A stretch of 64,000 bases of DNA from Undibacterium sp. (GTDB lineage: Bacteria > Pseudomonadota > Gammaproteobacteria > Burkholderiales > Burkholderiaceae_D), in contig NZ_JAUSFI010000102.1 of assembly GCF_030651495.1 (NCBI RefSeq), positions 1 through 64,000 on the forward strand, in the 5' to 3' direction. The notes beneath the pieces are model-generated. The model searched no databases. It worked only from the letters and a program-made list of their open reading frames with translations, and was not told the origin of the DNA. Below, one piece after another: positions 55,751 to 64,000 of this stretch (positions are counted from its first letter, which is position 1; each line of letters starts with the position of its first letter). Both the position numbers and the translations under genes were made by a program.

Positions 55751-56287
55751 CTAGGTACGCCCATTTATCTTCTTCAGCACAGCGAATGGAGACTCCTTCT
55801 TACTCGCTTCTGCTTCAATCGCTGCCACTGGTGAGACTAATGAGTCTGACGAATCAAATACTACATCAGGGCATACTGCATGCTTGGGCGATTGGGGTAT
55901 TGCCAGCAGCGCCTCATCCTCGATCAAATCTATGATGTCAAATGTTTTGCTGCCTACTACTACATCAATCTCATCATCTTCGATTAATGCCTCAATTTCA
56001 TCGGCATGCTCATCGTTTTTGGCAAGAATTAATTCTGATACTGAGTTCACATTAAAAGCAAAGCTAGTCAGGCAGCGCTGGCACATCAGCTGCACTTTAC
56101 CTGTCACTGTCAAAAGCAAGCGCGGATAACCTAACTTACTAGTTCCACCTTCAAGCGACCAACCCAGCGTGCCATCAGTGCTTGCGCACTCGGCCGACAA
56201 CCGGGGTAAATCCGAGATTAAGATGCTACCATCGCGCCGCTCTTTGAGCTGGCTGAACGAGAACGCGTCAATCACAAATGCTTGCAT
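55751..56287 (-). CDS. yceD: YceD family protein (DUF177)
   Basis: The 178-residue protein begins MQAFVIDAFSFSQLKERRD and has the CQRCL motif (VQLMCQRCLTSFAFNV) and an acidic segment EIEALIEDDEIDVV, typical of YceD. It is linked to large-subunit rRNA and L32 expression and lies directly upstream of rpmF. ATG 56287 fits the family start. Confidence 0.9.
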   Translation of the reverse strand: MQAFVIDAFSFSQLKERRDGSILISDLPRLSAECASTDGTLGWSLEGGTSKLGYPRLLLTVTGKVQLMCQRCLTSFAFNVNSVSELILAKNDEHADEIEALIEDDEIDVVVGSKTFDIIDLIEDEALLAIPQSPKHAVCPDVVFDSSDSLVSPVAAIEAEASKKESPFAVLKKINGRT

Positions 56288-56400
56288 AGGATATTTGGAC
56301 CCAGAAAACCTGCGATAATAACAGGATTGCAGCTTATTAGTCAAAGACTTGCAGCAATAATTGTCTGCAATTTGTATTTACTTGTAAAAACCACACAAAA

Positions 56401-57015
56401 ATGCCAACTAACCTATCTTCAACCAAACTCATTCTGGCATCCAGTTCAGCCTATCGGCGCGAATTGTTATCGCGTTTGCACTTACCATTCGAGTCGATAG
56501 CACCTGACATCGATGAAAGCGCTCTACCTGGCGAATTGCCCGAACAGACGGCATTACGTCTAGCTCAAGAAAAAGCAGCCGCCATTGCCAAAGATCATCC
56601 GGAGAGCATCATTATAGGCTCTGATCAGGTTGCTACGCTAGATGGGGAACAAATCGGCAAACCAGGCAACCATCAGGCCGCATTACAACAGCTACAAAAA
56701 ATGCGCGGAAAACAAGTCGTTTTTCATACGGCATTATGTTTAATGGATAACAGAAAAAATGCCTCTAATCCACACATTCAGCTACAAAATGTGCAGACCC
56801 TGGTTAGTTTCCGCGATCTTGGTGATGAAGAACTAGACGCCTACTTACACATAGAACAGCCTTATGATTGCGCCGGCAGCGCTAAAAATGAAGGATTGGG
56901 CATCACCATTATTGAAAAAATTATCAGTAACGACCCAACCGCACTCACCGGACTGCCACTGATTGCATTAACCGGCATGCTGCGCCATATCGGCATTCAT
57001 TTTTTTAAAAAATAG
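56401..57015 (+). CDS. Maf-like nucleotide pyrophosphatase (YceF type)
   Basis: The 204-residue protein has LILASSSAYRRELLSRL near the N-terminus, IIGSDQVATLDG, and DCAGSAKNEGLGI. It belongs to the Maf family, which hydrolyses non-canonical nucleotides; position next to yceD and the DCAGSAK motif suggest the m7GTP-active YceF branch. Divergent from yceD. Confidence 0.9.
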   Translation: MPTNLSSTKLILASSSAYRRELLSRLHLPFESIAPDIDESALPGELPEQTALRLAQEKAAAIAKDHPESIIIGSDQVATLDGEQIGKPGNHQAALQQLQKMRGKQVVFHTALCLMDNRKNASNPHIQLQNVQTLVSFRDLGDEELDAYLHIEQPYDCAGSAKNEGLGITIIEKIISNDPTALTGLPLIALTGMLRHIGIHFFKK

Positions 57016-57113
57016 GAAATATCTTTTATCTTATTTTGAAGATTTCATAGAATCAAACGCAAAGATTTTCGATTTCACGGGAATGGCGTATTTGCAATTA
57101 TCAATCAGTGCTT

Positions 57114-57554
57114 TTATACCTTAGATTGAGCATTAATCCATATTTCAGCGTCTTCCAGATGCTGAAATATCTTAAATGGCCATTCAACTGCAGCATAATT
57201 TTTTGCGGCAAGCGGGCCAGTAAATGCAGCACCTTCTAGATCATCAGGAATGACATAGGCAGTGGCTGTATGCGCTAACCCTGCCCCTTTCAACATAACG
57301 AGCAGTTGCGCATGCGCCGCCAGCACTTCGGGGGAGGCTAAAACACTCTCATGAAAAACGACGATCTCATTGAACGGGCCTTGCGATGCCGCATTCGTCA
57401 AAAATTCTGCCTCCAATGTTGCCAGCGCCGTGGTTAATTCCTCATTAAAAGGGCCGCGAGCGTTGACGTGTATGGTTTTTCCGGAGAGAGACATTTCAAC
57501 CCGGCCATGCGCCCTGAAGTTATCTTGTTCAAACTGATCGGTATTATTTCTCAT
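57114..57554 (-). CDS. Hypothetical protein, STAS/SpoIIAA-like
   Basis: The 146-residue soluble protein has an alternating strand-helix pattern (RVEMSLSGKTIHVNARGPFNEEL ... FNEIVVFHESVLASPEVLAAHAQ). It looks like the SpoIIAA/STAS-like fold seen in uncharacterised proteobacterial proteins. No catalytic motif is evident. The function is unknown. Confidence 0.6.
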   Translation of the reverse strand: MRNNTDQFEQDNFRAHGRVEMSLSGKTIHVNARGPFNEELTTALATLEAEFLTNAASQGPFNEIVVFHESVLASPEVLAAHAQLLVMLKGAGLAHTATAYVIPDDLEGAAFTGPLAAKNYAAVEWPFKIFQHLEDAEIWINAQSKV

Positions 57555-57806
57555 GAGTATCTTATCCGAATATTTTATTCTAAATAATGCCTATTTGACG
57601 CATCAACTCACTCATCACTCAAGCATACGTTCTCGGCAGAATTGATTGCCGTATGCAACTATACAACGACATTAAATAATTCAGCAAATTCTACTCGCCA
57701 AGATTGAAAAATTTAAAACGTTGCCTTTAACGCGCCAATATTTAGCACATAAGTCGTTGCAATAGCGGCTCAATGCACGCCCGTTTTCATGCTACAGTGT
57801 GGGCCT

Positions 57807-57924
57807 CGCTAGGGGTCCTAAAGTTTGAAAAAAGCGCTTGATACCGGATGTATCAGCCTTTTTCATGTTTTGGGTGAGACAGTCCCTTCCTACCTGATCT
57901 GGATAATGCCAGCGAAGGGAAGCG
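57807..57924 (+). promoter_or_regulatory. TPP riboswitch (THI element)
   Basis: The segment matches the thiamin pyrophosphate aptamer. CTAGGGGTCC opens it, GGGTGAGACAGTCCC resembles the conserved GCUGAGA region, and CCTGATCTGGATAATGCC followed by AGCGAAGGGAAGC is the highly conserved 3' half. CGCT (57807-57810) and AGCG (57921-57924) can close P1. Downstream, GTTTGCTC (57943-57950) can pair with GAGCAAAC (57989-57996), just before the receptor ATG. This points to translational control by hiding the ribosome binding site. Confidence 0.9.
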
Positions 57925-57997
57925 CAAAGTTCCGCACCCTTTGTTTGCTCCCGCGTTGCGCGTTGTTCGCTATGACTACACGCAAAAAGAGCAAACC

Positions 57998-60115
57998 ATG
58001 CAAAAATATCACCGCCACTCCATCATCGCTATTTCCATCGCACAGGCGTTTGCGCTGATGCCAGTGGCGGTTGCCCAAAATACGGATCAATCCGTACCAG
58101 AAGTGATCATCACCGGCAGCAAAACACTCAACACCAAAGCCGAGCGCAGCAAAGTGAGCGGTTTTATCGAGGCACCTTTATTGGACACCCCCCTCTCCGT
58201 CACGGTCTTTACCCAAGCACAGATGCAGGTTTTGCGTATACGCAAAACCAGCGACGCGATGAAATTTGATGCCAGCGTCAACGATGCGTATAACGCGATC
58301 GGTTACGCCGAGCAGTTCTCTATCCGTGGTTTTGCGCTAGACAATTCATCCAGTTATCGCAAAGATGGATTTGCGATTCCGGGTGACGCTTCGATTCCCT
58401 TAGAAAATAAAGAGCGGATTGAAATATTGAAAGGCATTGCTGGTTTTCAAGCTGGCTTTGCCACTCCTGGCGGCATCCTCAATTACGTCACCAAGCGCCC
58501 GACCAGCACGCCGTTGCGCTCGATCACTGTAGAAGCCAGTGAACGTGGCACCCTCTATGGCGCAGTTGACCTCGGCGGCATGTCTGATGACAAACGATTC
58601 GGCTATCGGATTAATGCTGCTGGTGAACGTTTGCGCTCCTATGTAAAAGGAGCAAATGGCAAACGCGAATTGATCTCTGGCGCCTTCGACTGGCACTTAA
58701 CGCCACAAGCCTTGCTGCAACTTGATCTCGATTATCAGCATAAATCACAATTATCAGTCCCTGGTTTTCAGCTCACCAATGGCACCGAGCTGCCAGCTAA
58801 TATCAGCGCCGACATCATGTTGAATAATCAGCCCTGGGCCAAGCCTGTGGACACCCGCAACAGCAACATTGGCTTGCGTTTTGAATACCAGCTCAACGCC
58901 GACTGGCACGCGACCCTGGCGGCGAATAAACACGAATTCAGGCGTGATGACTACACGGCGTTCCCGTATGGCTGTGGTGCGGCCAACCTGTATCCGGGTT
59001 ATTGCGCCAATGGCGATTACGATGTGTATGATTACCAGAGCGTGAACGAATCCAAATCGCTGCTGGGCACGCAAGCTCTGATGAACGGCAAGTTTGCCAC
59101 CGGCAGTATCAGGCATGAATTTGCCGCCGGCGTATCGAGTGCGCAACGGCGTGATTACTTCGGCGATTATGTGTATGACTTCGCTGGTACCAGCAACATT
59201 TTCAATCCTGCTGTCGTTCCTCAATCCGGCAATAAAACCGGCCCCGCCCTGTTGCGCCGTACCGACAAAGAATGGTCCGCCTTTATCCAGGACATCATCA
59301 GTCTTAACGACGCGCTGAAACTGCATGTCGGCTTACGTCACTTGCATATTCAGCGCACTGAACTCGACAATCCCGGATATGAACATAGTTACCTGTTGCC
59401 AAGTCTGGCGCTGGTGGTTAAAACGGCACAAAACTGGTCCATCTATGGCGCCTTCACTCAAGGTTTGGAACATGGTGGCATTGCACCATTTGGCACCGGC
59501 AATGAAAACACGATGTTAGATCCAGCCAAATCCAAACAGTTTGAATTAGGCGTCAAGGCGGACATCAGCCGCGACCTGAGCATCTCTGCCGCGGCATTTC
59601 GCATTACAAAACCGCTTGAATACACTGACAGCGACAACACTTATGTCAGCAATGGCGATGCGATCCACACGGGTTTAGAATTCTCGGCACAGGGCAAGCT
59701 AACCCAACAACTCGGCATCGGTGCCAGTCTCACCAGCATCAATGCCCGTCAGCAAAATACCGGCGTCGCGACACTCGACGGCAAGCGCGTCACGAATGTG
59801 CCGTCATTCAAATCGACGATTTACCTGGATTACGCGGTACCACAACTCAGCGGCCTCGGTCTGAATGCTACTTGGCAATATGCAGGCAGCAAGTCTTTCA
59901 GCCCTGATAACAGCGTCACCGTACCAGCTTACCATGTATTGAATTTGGGCGCGCGGTACGTCACCCAAATAGCGGGGGCCACGACCACTTTCCGCTTCAA
60001 TATAGACAATACACTGGACAAATTTTACTGGCGCGACGTCACGCAATCTTTAGGCGGCTATTTATTCCCGGGAGCACCAAGAACTTACAAGGTCTCAGCG
60101 CAATTGGATTTTTAA
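57998..60115 (+). CDS. TonB-dependent receptor, probable thiamin-related
   Basis: The 705-residue protein has a signal peptide (AIAQAFALMPVAVAQN region) and a siderophore-receptor-like plug (DTPLSVTVFTQAQMQVL, FSIRGFALDN, IEILKGIAGFQAGFATPGGILNYVTKRP in parts). A beta-barrel follows, ending in aromatic Phe (KVSAQLDF). The TPP riboswitch directly upstream indicates that its production falls when thiamin pyrophosphate is plentiful. It probably imports thiamin or a precursor across the outer membrane. ATG 57998 lies right after the proposed sequestered ribosome binding site. Confidence 0.88.
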   Translation: MQKYHRHSIIAISIAQAFALMPVAVAQNTDQSVPEVIITGSKTLNTKAERSKVSGFIEAPLLDTPLSVTVFTQAQMQVLRIRKTSDAMKFDASVNDAYNAIGYAEQFSIRGFALDNSSSYRKDGFAIPGDASIPLENKERIEILKGIAGFQAGFATPGGILNYVTKRPTSTPLRSITVEASERGTLYGAVDLGGMSDDKRFGYRINAAGERLRSYVKGANGKRELISGAFDWHLTPQALLQLDLDYQHKSQLSVPGFQLTNGTELPANISADIMLNNQPWAKPVDTRNSNIGLRFEYQLNADWHATLAANKHEFRRDDYTAFPYGCGAANLYPGYCANGDYDVYDYQSVNESKSLLGTQALMNGKFATGSIRHEFAAGVSSAQRRDYFGDYVYDFAGTSNIFNPAVVPQSGNKTGPALLRRTDKEWSAFIQDIISLNDALKLHVGLRHLHIQRTELDNPGYEHSYLLPSLALVVKTAQNWSIYGAFTQGLEHGGIAPFGTGNENTMLDPAKSKQFELGVKADISRDLSISAAAFRITKPLEYTDSDNTYVSNGDAIHTGLEFSAQGKLTQQLGIGASLTSINARQQNTGVATLDGKRVTNVPSFKSTIYLDYAVPQLSGLGLNATWQYAGSKSFSPDNSVTVPAYHVLNLGARYVTQIAGATTTFRFNIDNTLDKFYWRDVTQSLGGYLFPGAPRTYKVSAQLDF

Positions 60116-60247
60116 CAAGCCATCATCGCCAAATAGGCTTTTAAATGGCTGTTTTTGAAAACAAGGTGCTCATAAACTTGTCAAGAGCAGCCAAGCCGTG
60201 GATAATCCCGACCTCGTCTCTCTTTCGAGAATCTGCTGGAATAAAAT

Positions 60248-60283
60248 AAAAAAACAGCCCGCTTTAACCAGCGGGCTTTTTTA
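60248..60283 (+). terminator. Terminator between receptor and rpoD
   Basis: GCCCGC and GCGGGC form a short GC-rich hairpin, flanked by A- and T-runs. It separates the receptor gene from rpoD. The rest of the 245-base gap carries no recognisable gene. Confidence 0.8.
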
Positions 60284-60360
60284 TCCCGGATTTTGGCTCT
60301 CGTTATTGCTTTTGCCACACCATATTGACAAGCAATTGTTGTCGTACTCGATTTTGTTAC

Positions 60361-63195
60361 ATGAAAAACAGCTTAACTGACATTACCACCGATACCGCCA
60401 TTGTTTCCAATCCGAAAACAGCGCCTACCCCTACCCTGACATTAGGAAAGAAAACTCTACAGCGAAAACCTGTAGAGCCGCTGCCATCGCGAACGATAGC
60501 GGTGCAAGTGGCTGCGCCAGCGGAAAATCTGCTAGAAGATGCTAACGTAACAACGCCGGCAACAGTAACGGTCGTCGTGACCAAACGACGCTCCAGGTTA
60601 CTGGCGCACTCGACAGAGACAGCAGTTGAATCAGCGCTTATACCTGAGACTGTTGCGCCTTCTGAGACTGTTGCCATTCCTGAAATAATTGCTACCCCTG
60701 AAATAATCGCCCATTCTGAAGTGCTTGAAGTGCTTGTGGCGCCTGAGATGGTCGTCATTCCAGAGACTATTATCGTTACGCCAGCCGTTGCTATCGAAAA
60801 GCCGCTCGTCGAAGAGCCGCTCATCGCTTCGAAGGCAGAGGATATCGCGCTGTCAGTCACGGCTTTTGATGCTGACAATCCATACGCAGACTATCTGATG
60901 CCAGCGGCGCCAAGCGACGCCAGCAAGGCACCGGTCGTCGTGATCAAAAAAGTCGCATCAAGATTATTAAAAAAATTACTGCCCACCGAGCCAACTCAGA
61001 CCAGCGCTGAGACGCCGGAACCTGAAATCAAGCGTGAGCCACGCGTCTGGAGCGCGAAAGCAGCGCCAGCAAAACCTGTAGTCACATCGGTGCCCCCTGT
61101 GGCAGCTATCAAGGCCGCGAGCGCAGTCTTAAAGGCGTCGGACATCGACACTTCTGGTTATGTCATGCCTAGCGTCAGGGAAGCCGCCAAACGTGGCCGC
61201 AAGCCCTCTTCGCCGCAACTCTACAACGAAGAAATTCACGCGCTCAATGCCGTTGAATCATCCGAGTTAAAGCGCGTCGCCAGAGCCAAAGCAAAAAAAT
61301 CTGGTCCAGGATCGGGTATCAGCGAAGCAGCGGCAGCGGAACAGCTGGCGCACTATCGTAGCAAGCTGGCCAAGCTGATCAATCTGGGCAAGGACCGCAG
61401 TTACCTGACGCACCGGGAAATCAACGATCATTTGCCAGACAACATCGCTGATCCAGAGATGATACAAGGCATCATCCGTACGCTGAACGACATGGGCATT
61501 GCCGTGTACGACCAGGCGCCGGACGCGACCATGATGTTGTTGACCGACAATGTCGCCACCGCCATCAGTGAAGATGATGCCGAAGCCACTGCCGCCGCGG
61601 CCCTTTCTACGGCCGACTCTGATTTTGGCCGCACTACCGATCCGGTACGCATGTACATGCGTGAAATGGGCGGCGTCGAGCTGCTCACGCGCAGCGGTGA
61701 AATCGAGATTGCCAAACGCATAGAGGACGGCCAGAGAGATATGCTGCAAGCGCTCTCGGCCTGCCCCGGCACGATCGCCGAGCTGATTGCCCTGGGCGAA
61801 AAAATCAGCACGGATGAAATCAGCATCGACGACGTGGTCGATGGCTTGTTCGATCCCAACGCCAGCGACACCTTAGCCCCCATCAGCAGCGCAGCCAGCC
61901 TTGATGGCGACGACGAAGATGACGAGGATGAAGAGGATGACGCAGCAGCAGGTGCTGCCGGAGTCAGCGCCGAACAATTACTGCAATTAAAAACGGCAGT
62001 ACTGCAAAAAATCGCCTTAGTCGCGCAACGTTTTGAAGAAATGACTCAGGCGCGGGCACGCGACGGCTATCAATCGGCCGCCTGCAACATTGCACAAAAA
62101 GCCATTTCAAATGAGTTATTAGGGATACGCTTCACCGTCAAAACCCTAGAAAAACTCTGCGACAGCCTGCGCAAACAGATGAGCGAACTGCGCCAGACCG
62201 AAAAGCGCATGCTAGAGCTGCTGGTGAATAAATGTGGCATGCCGCGCACCCATTTTATTGCCCATTTTTTGCGCAATGCGACTACGACGGAATGGCTGGA
62301 AACGGAAATGGAAAGCGGCCAGGCTTACGCTGTGCTGTTGAAGCGCCATATTCATGCCGCCAGAGAGCTACAAGGAAAACTGATCGCCCTCGAACAGCAA
62401 GTCGAGTTGCCGCTGGCCGATCTGCGCGACATCAACAAGCAAATGGTCGCGGCCGAAAAACGTGCCGGCGACGCCAAGCGCGCCATGACCGAGGCCAACT
62501 TACGCCTGGTCATCTCGATTGCCAAAAAATATATCAACCGCGGTTTGCAGTTTCTCGATCTGATCCAGGAAGGCAATATCGGCCTGCTCAAGGCCGTAGA
62601 CAAGTTTGAATACCGCCGCGGCTACAAGTTCTCTACCTATGCGACCTGGTGGATCAGGCAAGCGATTGCCCGCGCGATTGCCGATCAGGCGCGCACCATC
62701 CGGGTACCGGTGCACATGATAGAAACGATCAACAAGCTGAACCGCGTCAAGCGCCAGTTGATGCAACAAACCGGCCTGGACCCGGATTCTGCCACCATCG
62801 CAGAAAAAATGGATTTGCCGGAAAGCAAAGTGCGTGAAATTTTGAAGATCGCCAAAGAACCGGTCTCGCTGGACGTGCCTATCGGCGACGACGGCGATTC
62901 TCAGCTGGGTGATTTCATCGAAGACAGCATGACGCTCTCGCCGATGGCCGCCGCGATGCAAGCCTCAGTCCAGGAAAAACTCAAAGAGGTGTTAGATTCG
63001 CTCAGCCCGCGTGAAGCCAAGGTACTGCGCATGCGCTTCGGCCTGGAAATGGCCAGCGACCATACCCTGGAAGAAGTCGGCAAACAGTTTGACGTCACGC
63101 GTGAGCGGATACGCCAGATTGAAGCCAAGGCGATGAAAAAACTGCGCCACCCGTCACGCTCGGATCAACTCAAGAGCTTGCTGGAAAGCCATTAA
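60361..63195 (+). CDS. rpoD: RNA polymerase sigma factor RpoD, extended N-terminus
   Basis: The 944-residue product is a primary sigma-70. Region 1.1 lies near residues 325-400 ([21 protein letters not shown]). A non-conserved region contains an acidic run near 515-530, and region 2 ([33 protein letters not shown]) starts about residue 710. Region 4.2 is near 900-935 ([20 protein letters not shown]). The first roughly 300 residues are a low-complexity Ala/Pro/Val/Glu/Lys segment with repeated PE-T/I-V-type units near 94-143. This is far longer than E. coli RpoD (613 residues). ATG 60361 is the first ATG in a good context. Confidence 0.93.
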   Translation: MKNSLTDITTDTAIVSNPKTAPTPTLTLGKKTLQRKPVEPLPSRTIAVQVAAPAENLLEDANVTTPATVTVVVTKRRSRLLAHSTETAVESALIPETVAPSETVAIPEIIATPEIIAHSEVLEVLVAPEMVVIPETIIVTPAVAIEKPLVEEPLIASKAEDIALSVTAFDADNPYADYLMPAAPSDASKAPVVVIKKVASRLLKKLLPTEPTQTSAETPEPEIKREPRVWSAKAAPAKPVVTSVPPVAAIKAASAVLKASDIDTSGYVMPSVREAAKRGRKPSSPQLYNEEIHALNAVESSELKRVARAKAKKSGPGSGISEAAAAEQLAHYRSKLAKLINLGKDRSYLTHREINDHLPDNIADPEMIQGIIRTLNDMGIAVYDQAPDATMMLLTDNVATAISEDDAEATAAAALSTADSDFGRTTDPVRMYMREMGGVELLTRSGEIEIAKRIEDGQRDMLQALSACPGTIAELIALGEKISTDEISIDDVVDGLFDPNASDTLAPISSAASLDGDDEDDEDEEDDAAAGAAGVSAEQLLQLKTAVLQKIALVAQRFEEMTQARARDGYQSAACNIAQKAISNELLGIRFTVKTLEKLCDSLRKQMSELRQTEKRMLELLVNKCGMPRTHFIAHFLRNATTTEWLETEMESGQAYAVLLKRHIHAARELQGKLIALEQQVELPLADLRDINKQMVAAEKRAGDAKRAMTEANLRLVISIAKKYINRGLQFLDLIQEGNIGLLKAVDKFEYRRGYKFSTYATWWIRQAIARAIADQARTIRVPVHMIETINKLNRVKRQLMQQTGLDPDSATIAEKMDLPESKVREILKIAKEPVSLDVPIGDDGDSQLGDFIEDSMTLSPMAAAMQASVQEKLKEVLDSLSPREAKVLRMRFGLEMASDHTLEEVGKQFDVTRERIRQIEAKAMKKLRHPSRSDQLKSLLESH

Positions 63196-63220
63196 CTGTT
63201 CACAGTCAGGGATCGTGATC

Positions 63221-63248
63221 AAAAACACCAGCGCTGCCTGCGCTGGTG
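63221..63248 (-). terminator. Terminator of the NadR-like gene
   Basis: CACCAGCGC and GCGCTGGTG form a 9-bp stem. On the minus strand five T follow. It lies beyond the REP-like repeat downstream of the kinase gene. Confidence 0.55.
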
Positions 63249-63281
63249 CTGGCGGCAAAAAAAACGGCACCACCCCGCTCA

Positions 63282-63338
63282 CGCATATCCCATGCGGGTT
63301 TCCAGCCTATCACCTCCGCAACCCGCATGGAATATGCG
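63282..63338. repeat. REP-like palindromic repeat, copy 2
   Basis: The arms CGCATATCCCATGCGGGTT (63282-63300) and AACCCGCATGGAATATGCG (63320-63338) form a near-perfect stem. The loop has CCAGCCTATCACCTCCGC, almost the loop of copy 1 at 28779. It lies between the convergent rpoD and NadR-like genes. Confidence 0.75.
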
Positions 63339-63361
63339 CAGTGGCAGGGGTGCTGGATTTT

Positions 63362-63886
63362 TTACGCCAGCAAAAACGACAAGGCAAACTCCACCTGTTC
63401 CAGGCGGTTTTGCAGGCTACCCTCTACCAGCAAAAACGGCATCTCGCGCTGATCCAAAATATCCAGCAATTCTTCATGCACCCGCTGCCGGACTGAGGCC
63501 GACTCACGCTGCAAGCCATCGGCGGTCCAGGGGAAATCGGGCGCGGTCACCAGCGTAAAATCGTAAGCATGGGATAGTTCCAGCTGGGCCAGTGCCGCAT
63601 CGGCTACACTAAAATAGTGACGGCTATAGATCGCCGTCATCAATGGCGTGGTATCGCAAAACAGCCAGTCTTTGGCGCGCAGCGCCAGCGCCGTCTCTCT
63701 TTGCACCTGCGTGGTAGCGATCAGTATCTGCTCTTCCGCTTGCGGCACACGCTGATGCGTTTCGACAAATTCGCGCAGGTATTCAGGTACCCAAAGGGTC
63801 TGGTAACGGTTTGCCAGGGCTTCCGCCAATTGCGACTTGCCGGAGGATTCCGCCCCCAGGATGGCGATACGATTTACGCTTGACAT
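63362..63886 (-). CDS. NadR-like ATPase/ribosylnicotinamide kinase
   Basis: The 174-residue protein has the P-loop IAILGAESSGKSQLAEALA and WVPEYLREFVETH, AKDWLFCDTTPLMTAIYSRHYF. These match the kinase half of NadR, which phosphorylates nicotinamide riboside. The NadR adenylyltransferase and DNA-binding parts are absent. It overlaps the end of a PnuC-type transporter gene by 13 bases, the expected partner for riboside salvage. Another vitamin substrate is possible. Confidence 0.8.
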   Translation of the reverse strand: MSSVNRIAILGAESSGKSQLAEALANRYQTLWVPEYLREFVETHQRVPQAEEQILIATTQVQRETALALRAKDWLFCDTTPLMTAIYSRHYFSVADAALAQLELSHAYDFTLVTAPDFPWTADGLQRESASVRQRVHEELLDILDQREMPFLLVEGSLQNRLEQVEFALSFLLA

Positions 63887-64000
63887 GCTTTACTCCATAC
63901 CCGCAAACCGAAGATAGCCATGATGACGAACAAGGCATACAGCAGCGCGGTTAACATTAAATTTTTATACACATATAAACCGACATACAGGACATCAACG
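63874..64000 (-). CDS. PnuC-type vitamin transporter, C-terminal part
   Basis: The minus strand at the window edge reads YVGLYVYKNLMLTALLYALF and VIMAIFGLRVW, the typical end of PnuC-family transporters (LYxYKxLxLTALLYxxFxxxAxxGxxxW). The stop is at 63874-63876 inside the start of the NadR-like kinase gene. The 5' part lies outside the window. The ligand (nicotinamide riboside or thiamin in the PnuT branch) cannot be told from this fragment. Confidence 0.8.
   Translation of the reverse strand, partial: VDVLYVGLYVYKNLMLTALLYALFVIMAIFGLRVWSKACQA

Noticed and set aside
58754..59326. 190-codon minus-strand frame inside the thiamin-regulated receptor gene
   Set aside because: Antisense shadow with no recognisable motifs.

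Overview
The window looks like a chromosomal segment of a betaproteobacterium in the order Burkholderiales, most likely family Oxalobacteraceae (an Undibacterium- or Herminiimonas-like organism). This rests on gene order (trpF-trpB-trpA-accD-folC-dedD-cvpA-purF; yceD-rpmF-plsX-fabH-fabD-fabG-acpP-fabF-rpoE-rseA-rseB-mucD; PHP phosphatase/Sua5/M50 protease/dapA/bamC) and on a long-form housekeeping sigma factor. No marker gene was searched, so the taxonomy is an inference. No tRNA, rRNA or CRISPR array was recognised.

Region 1 (about 480-9250) is the accessory part. It is a one-directional operon that looks like a lasso-peptide-type RiPP cluster. Two tandemly duplicated precursors have near-identical leaders and diverged cores, each behind a matching promoter. 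They are followed by a TPR/2OG-Fe(II) oxygenase, an HPr-kinase-like protein, a PqqD-type leader-binding protein, a second HPr-kinase-like protein, a sulfotransferase-like protein, a beta-propeller-like protein of unknown role, a second 2OG-Fe(II) oxygenase, and an asparagine-synthetase-type cyclase. No B2-type leader peptidase and no exporter gene are visible. A frameshifted IS1595-type transposase relic abuts the downstream end.

Region 2 (9390-17350) holds a small unknown ORF, a Pls/PosA-type membrane NRPS with its own phosphopantetheinyl transferase, and a divergent SOS locus: two LexA boxes between a small unknown gene and imuA-imuB, with no dnaE2 next to them.

Region 3 (17350-39260) carries slyD, the ribosomal oxygenase roxA/ycfD, an Ala-rich lipoprotein, then a long minus-strand series: bamC, dapA, a methyltransferase, an M50 protease, a Sua5/YciO protein, htpX, a PHP phosphatase, a TonB-dependent receptor, purF-cvpA-dedD-folC, accD, trpA, trpB, trpF, and an SPFH/NfeD pair.

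Region 4 (39480-57560) has ppsA with its divergent regulator ppsR, an SpoU/TrmH methyltransferase, rnhB, a glutaredoxin-like gene, the envelope-stress operon rpoE-rseA-rseB-mucD with a probable autoregulatory sigma-E promoter, the fatty acid synthesis cluster, maf, and a small STAS-like gene.

Region 5 (57560-64000) has a TPP riboswitch in front of a TonB-dependent receptor (a probable thiamin or thiamin-precursor receptor), an rpoD with an unusually long N-terminal extension, a NadR-like kinase and the end of a PnuC-type transporter.

Two dispersed intergenic repeat families were found: three copies of an 80-90 bp nested palindrome with ATACTCCCC/GGGGAGTAT ends (one lies inside the trp operon), and two copies of a REP-like 57 bp palindrome.
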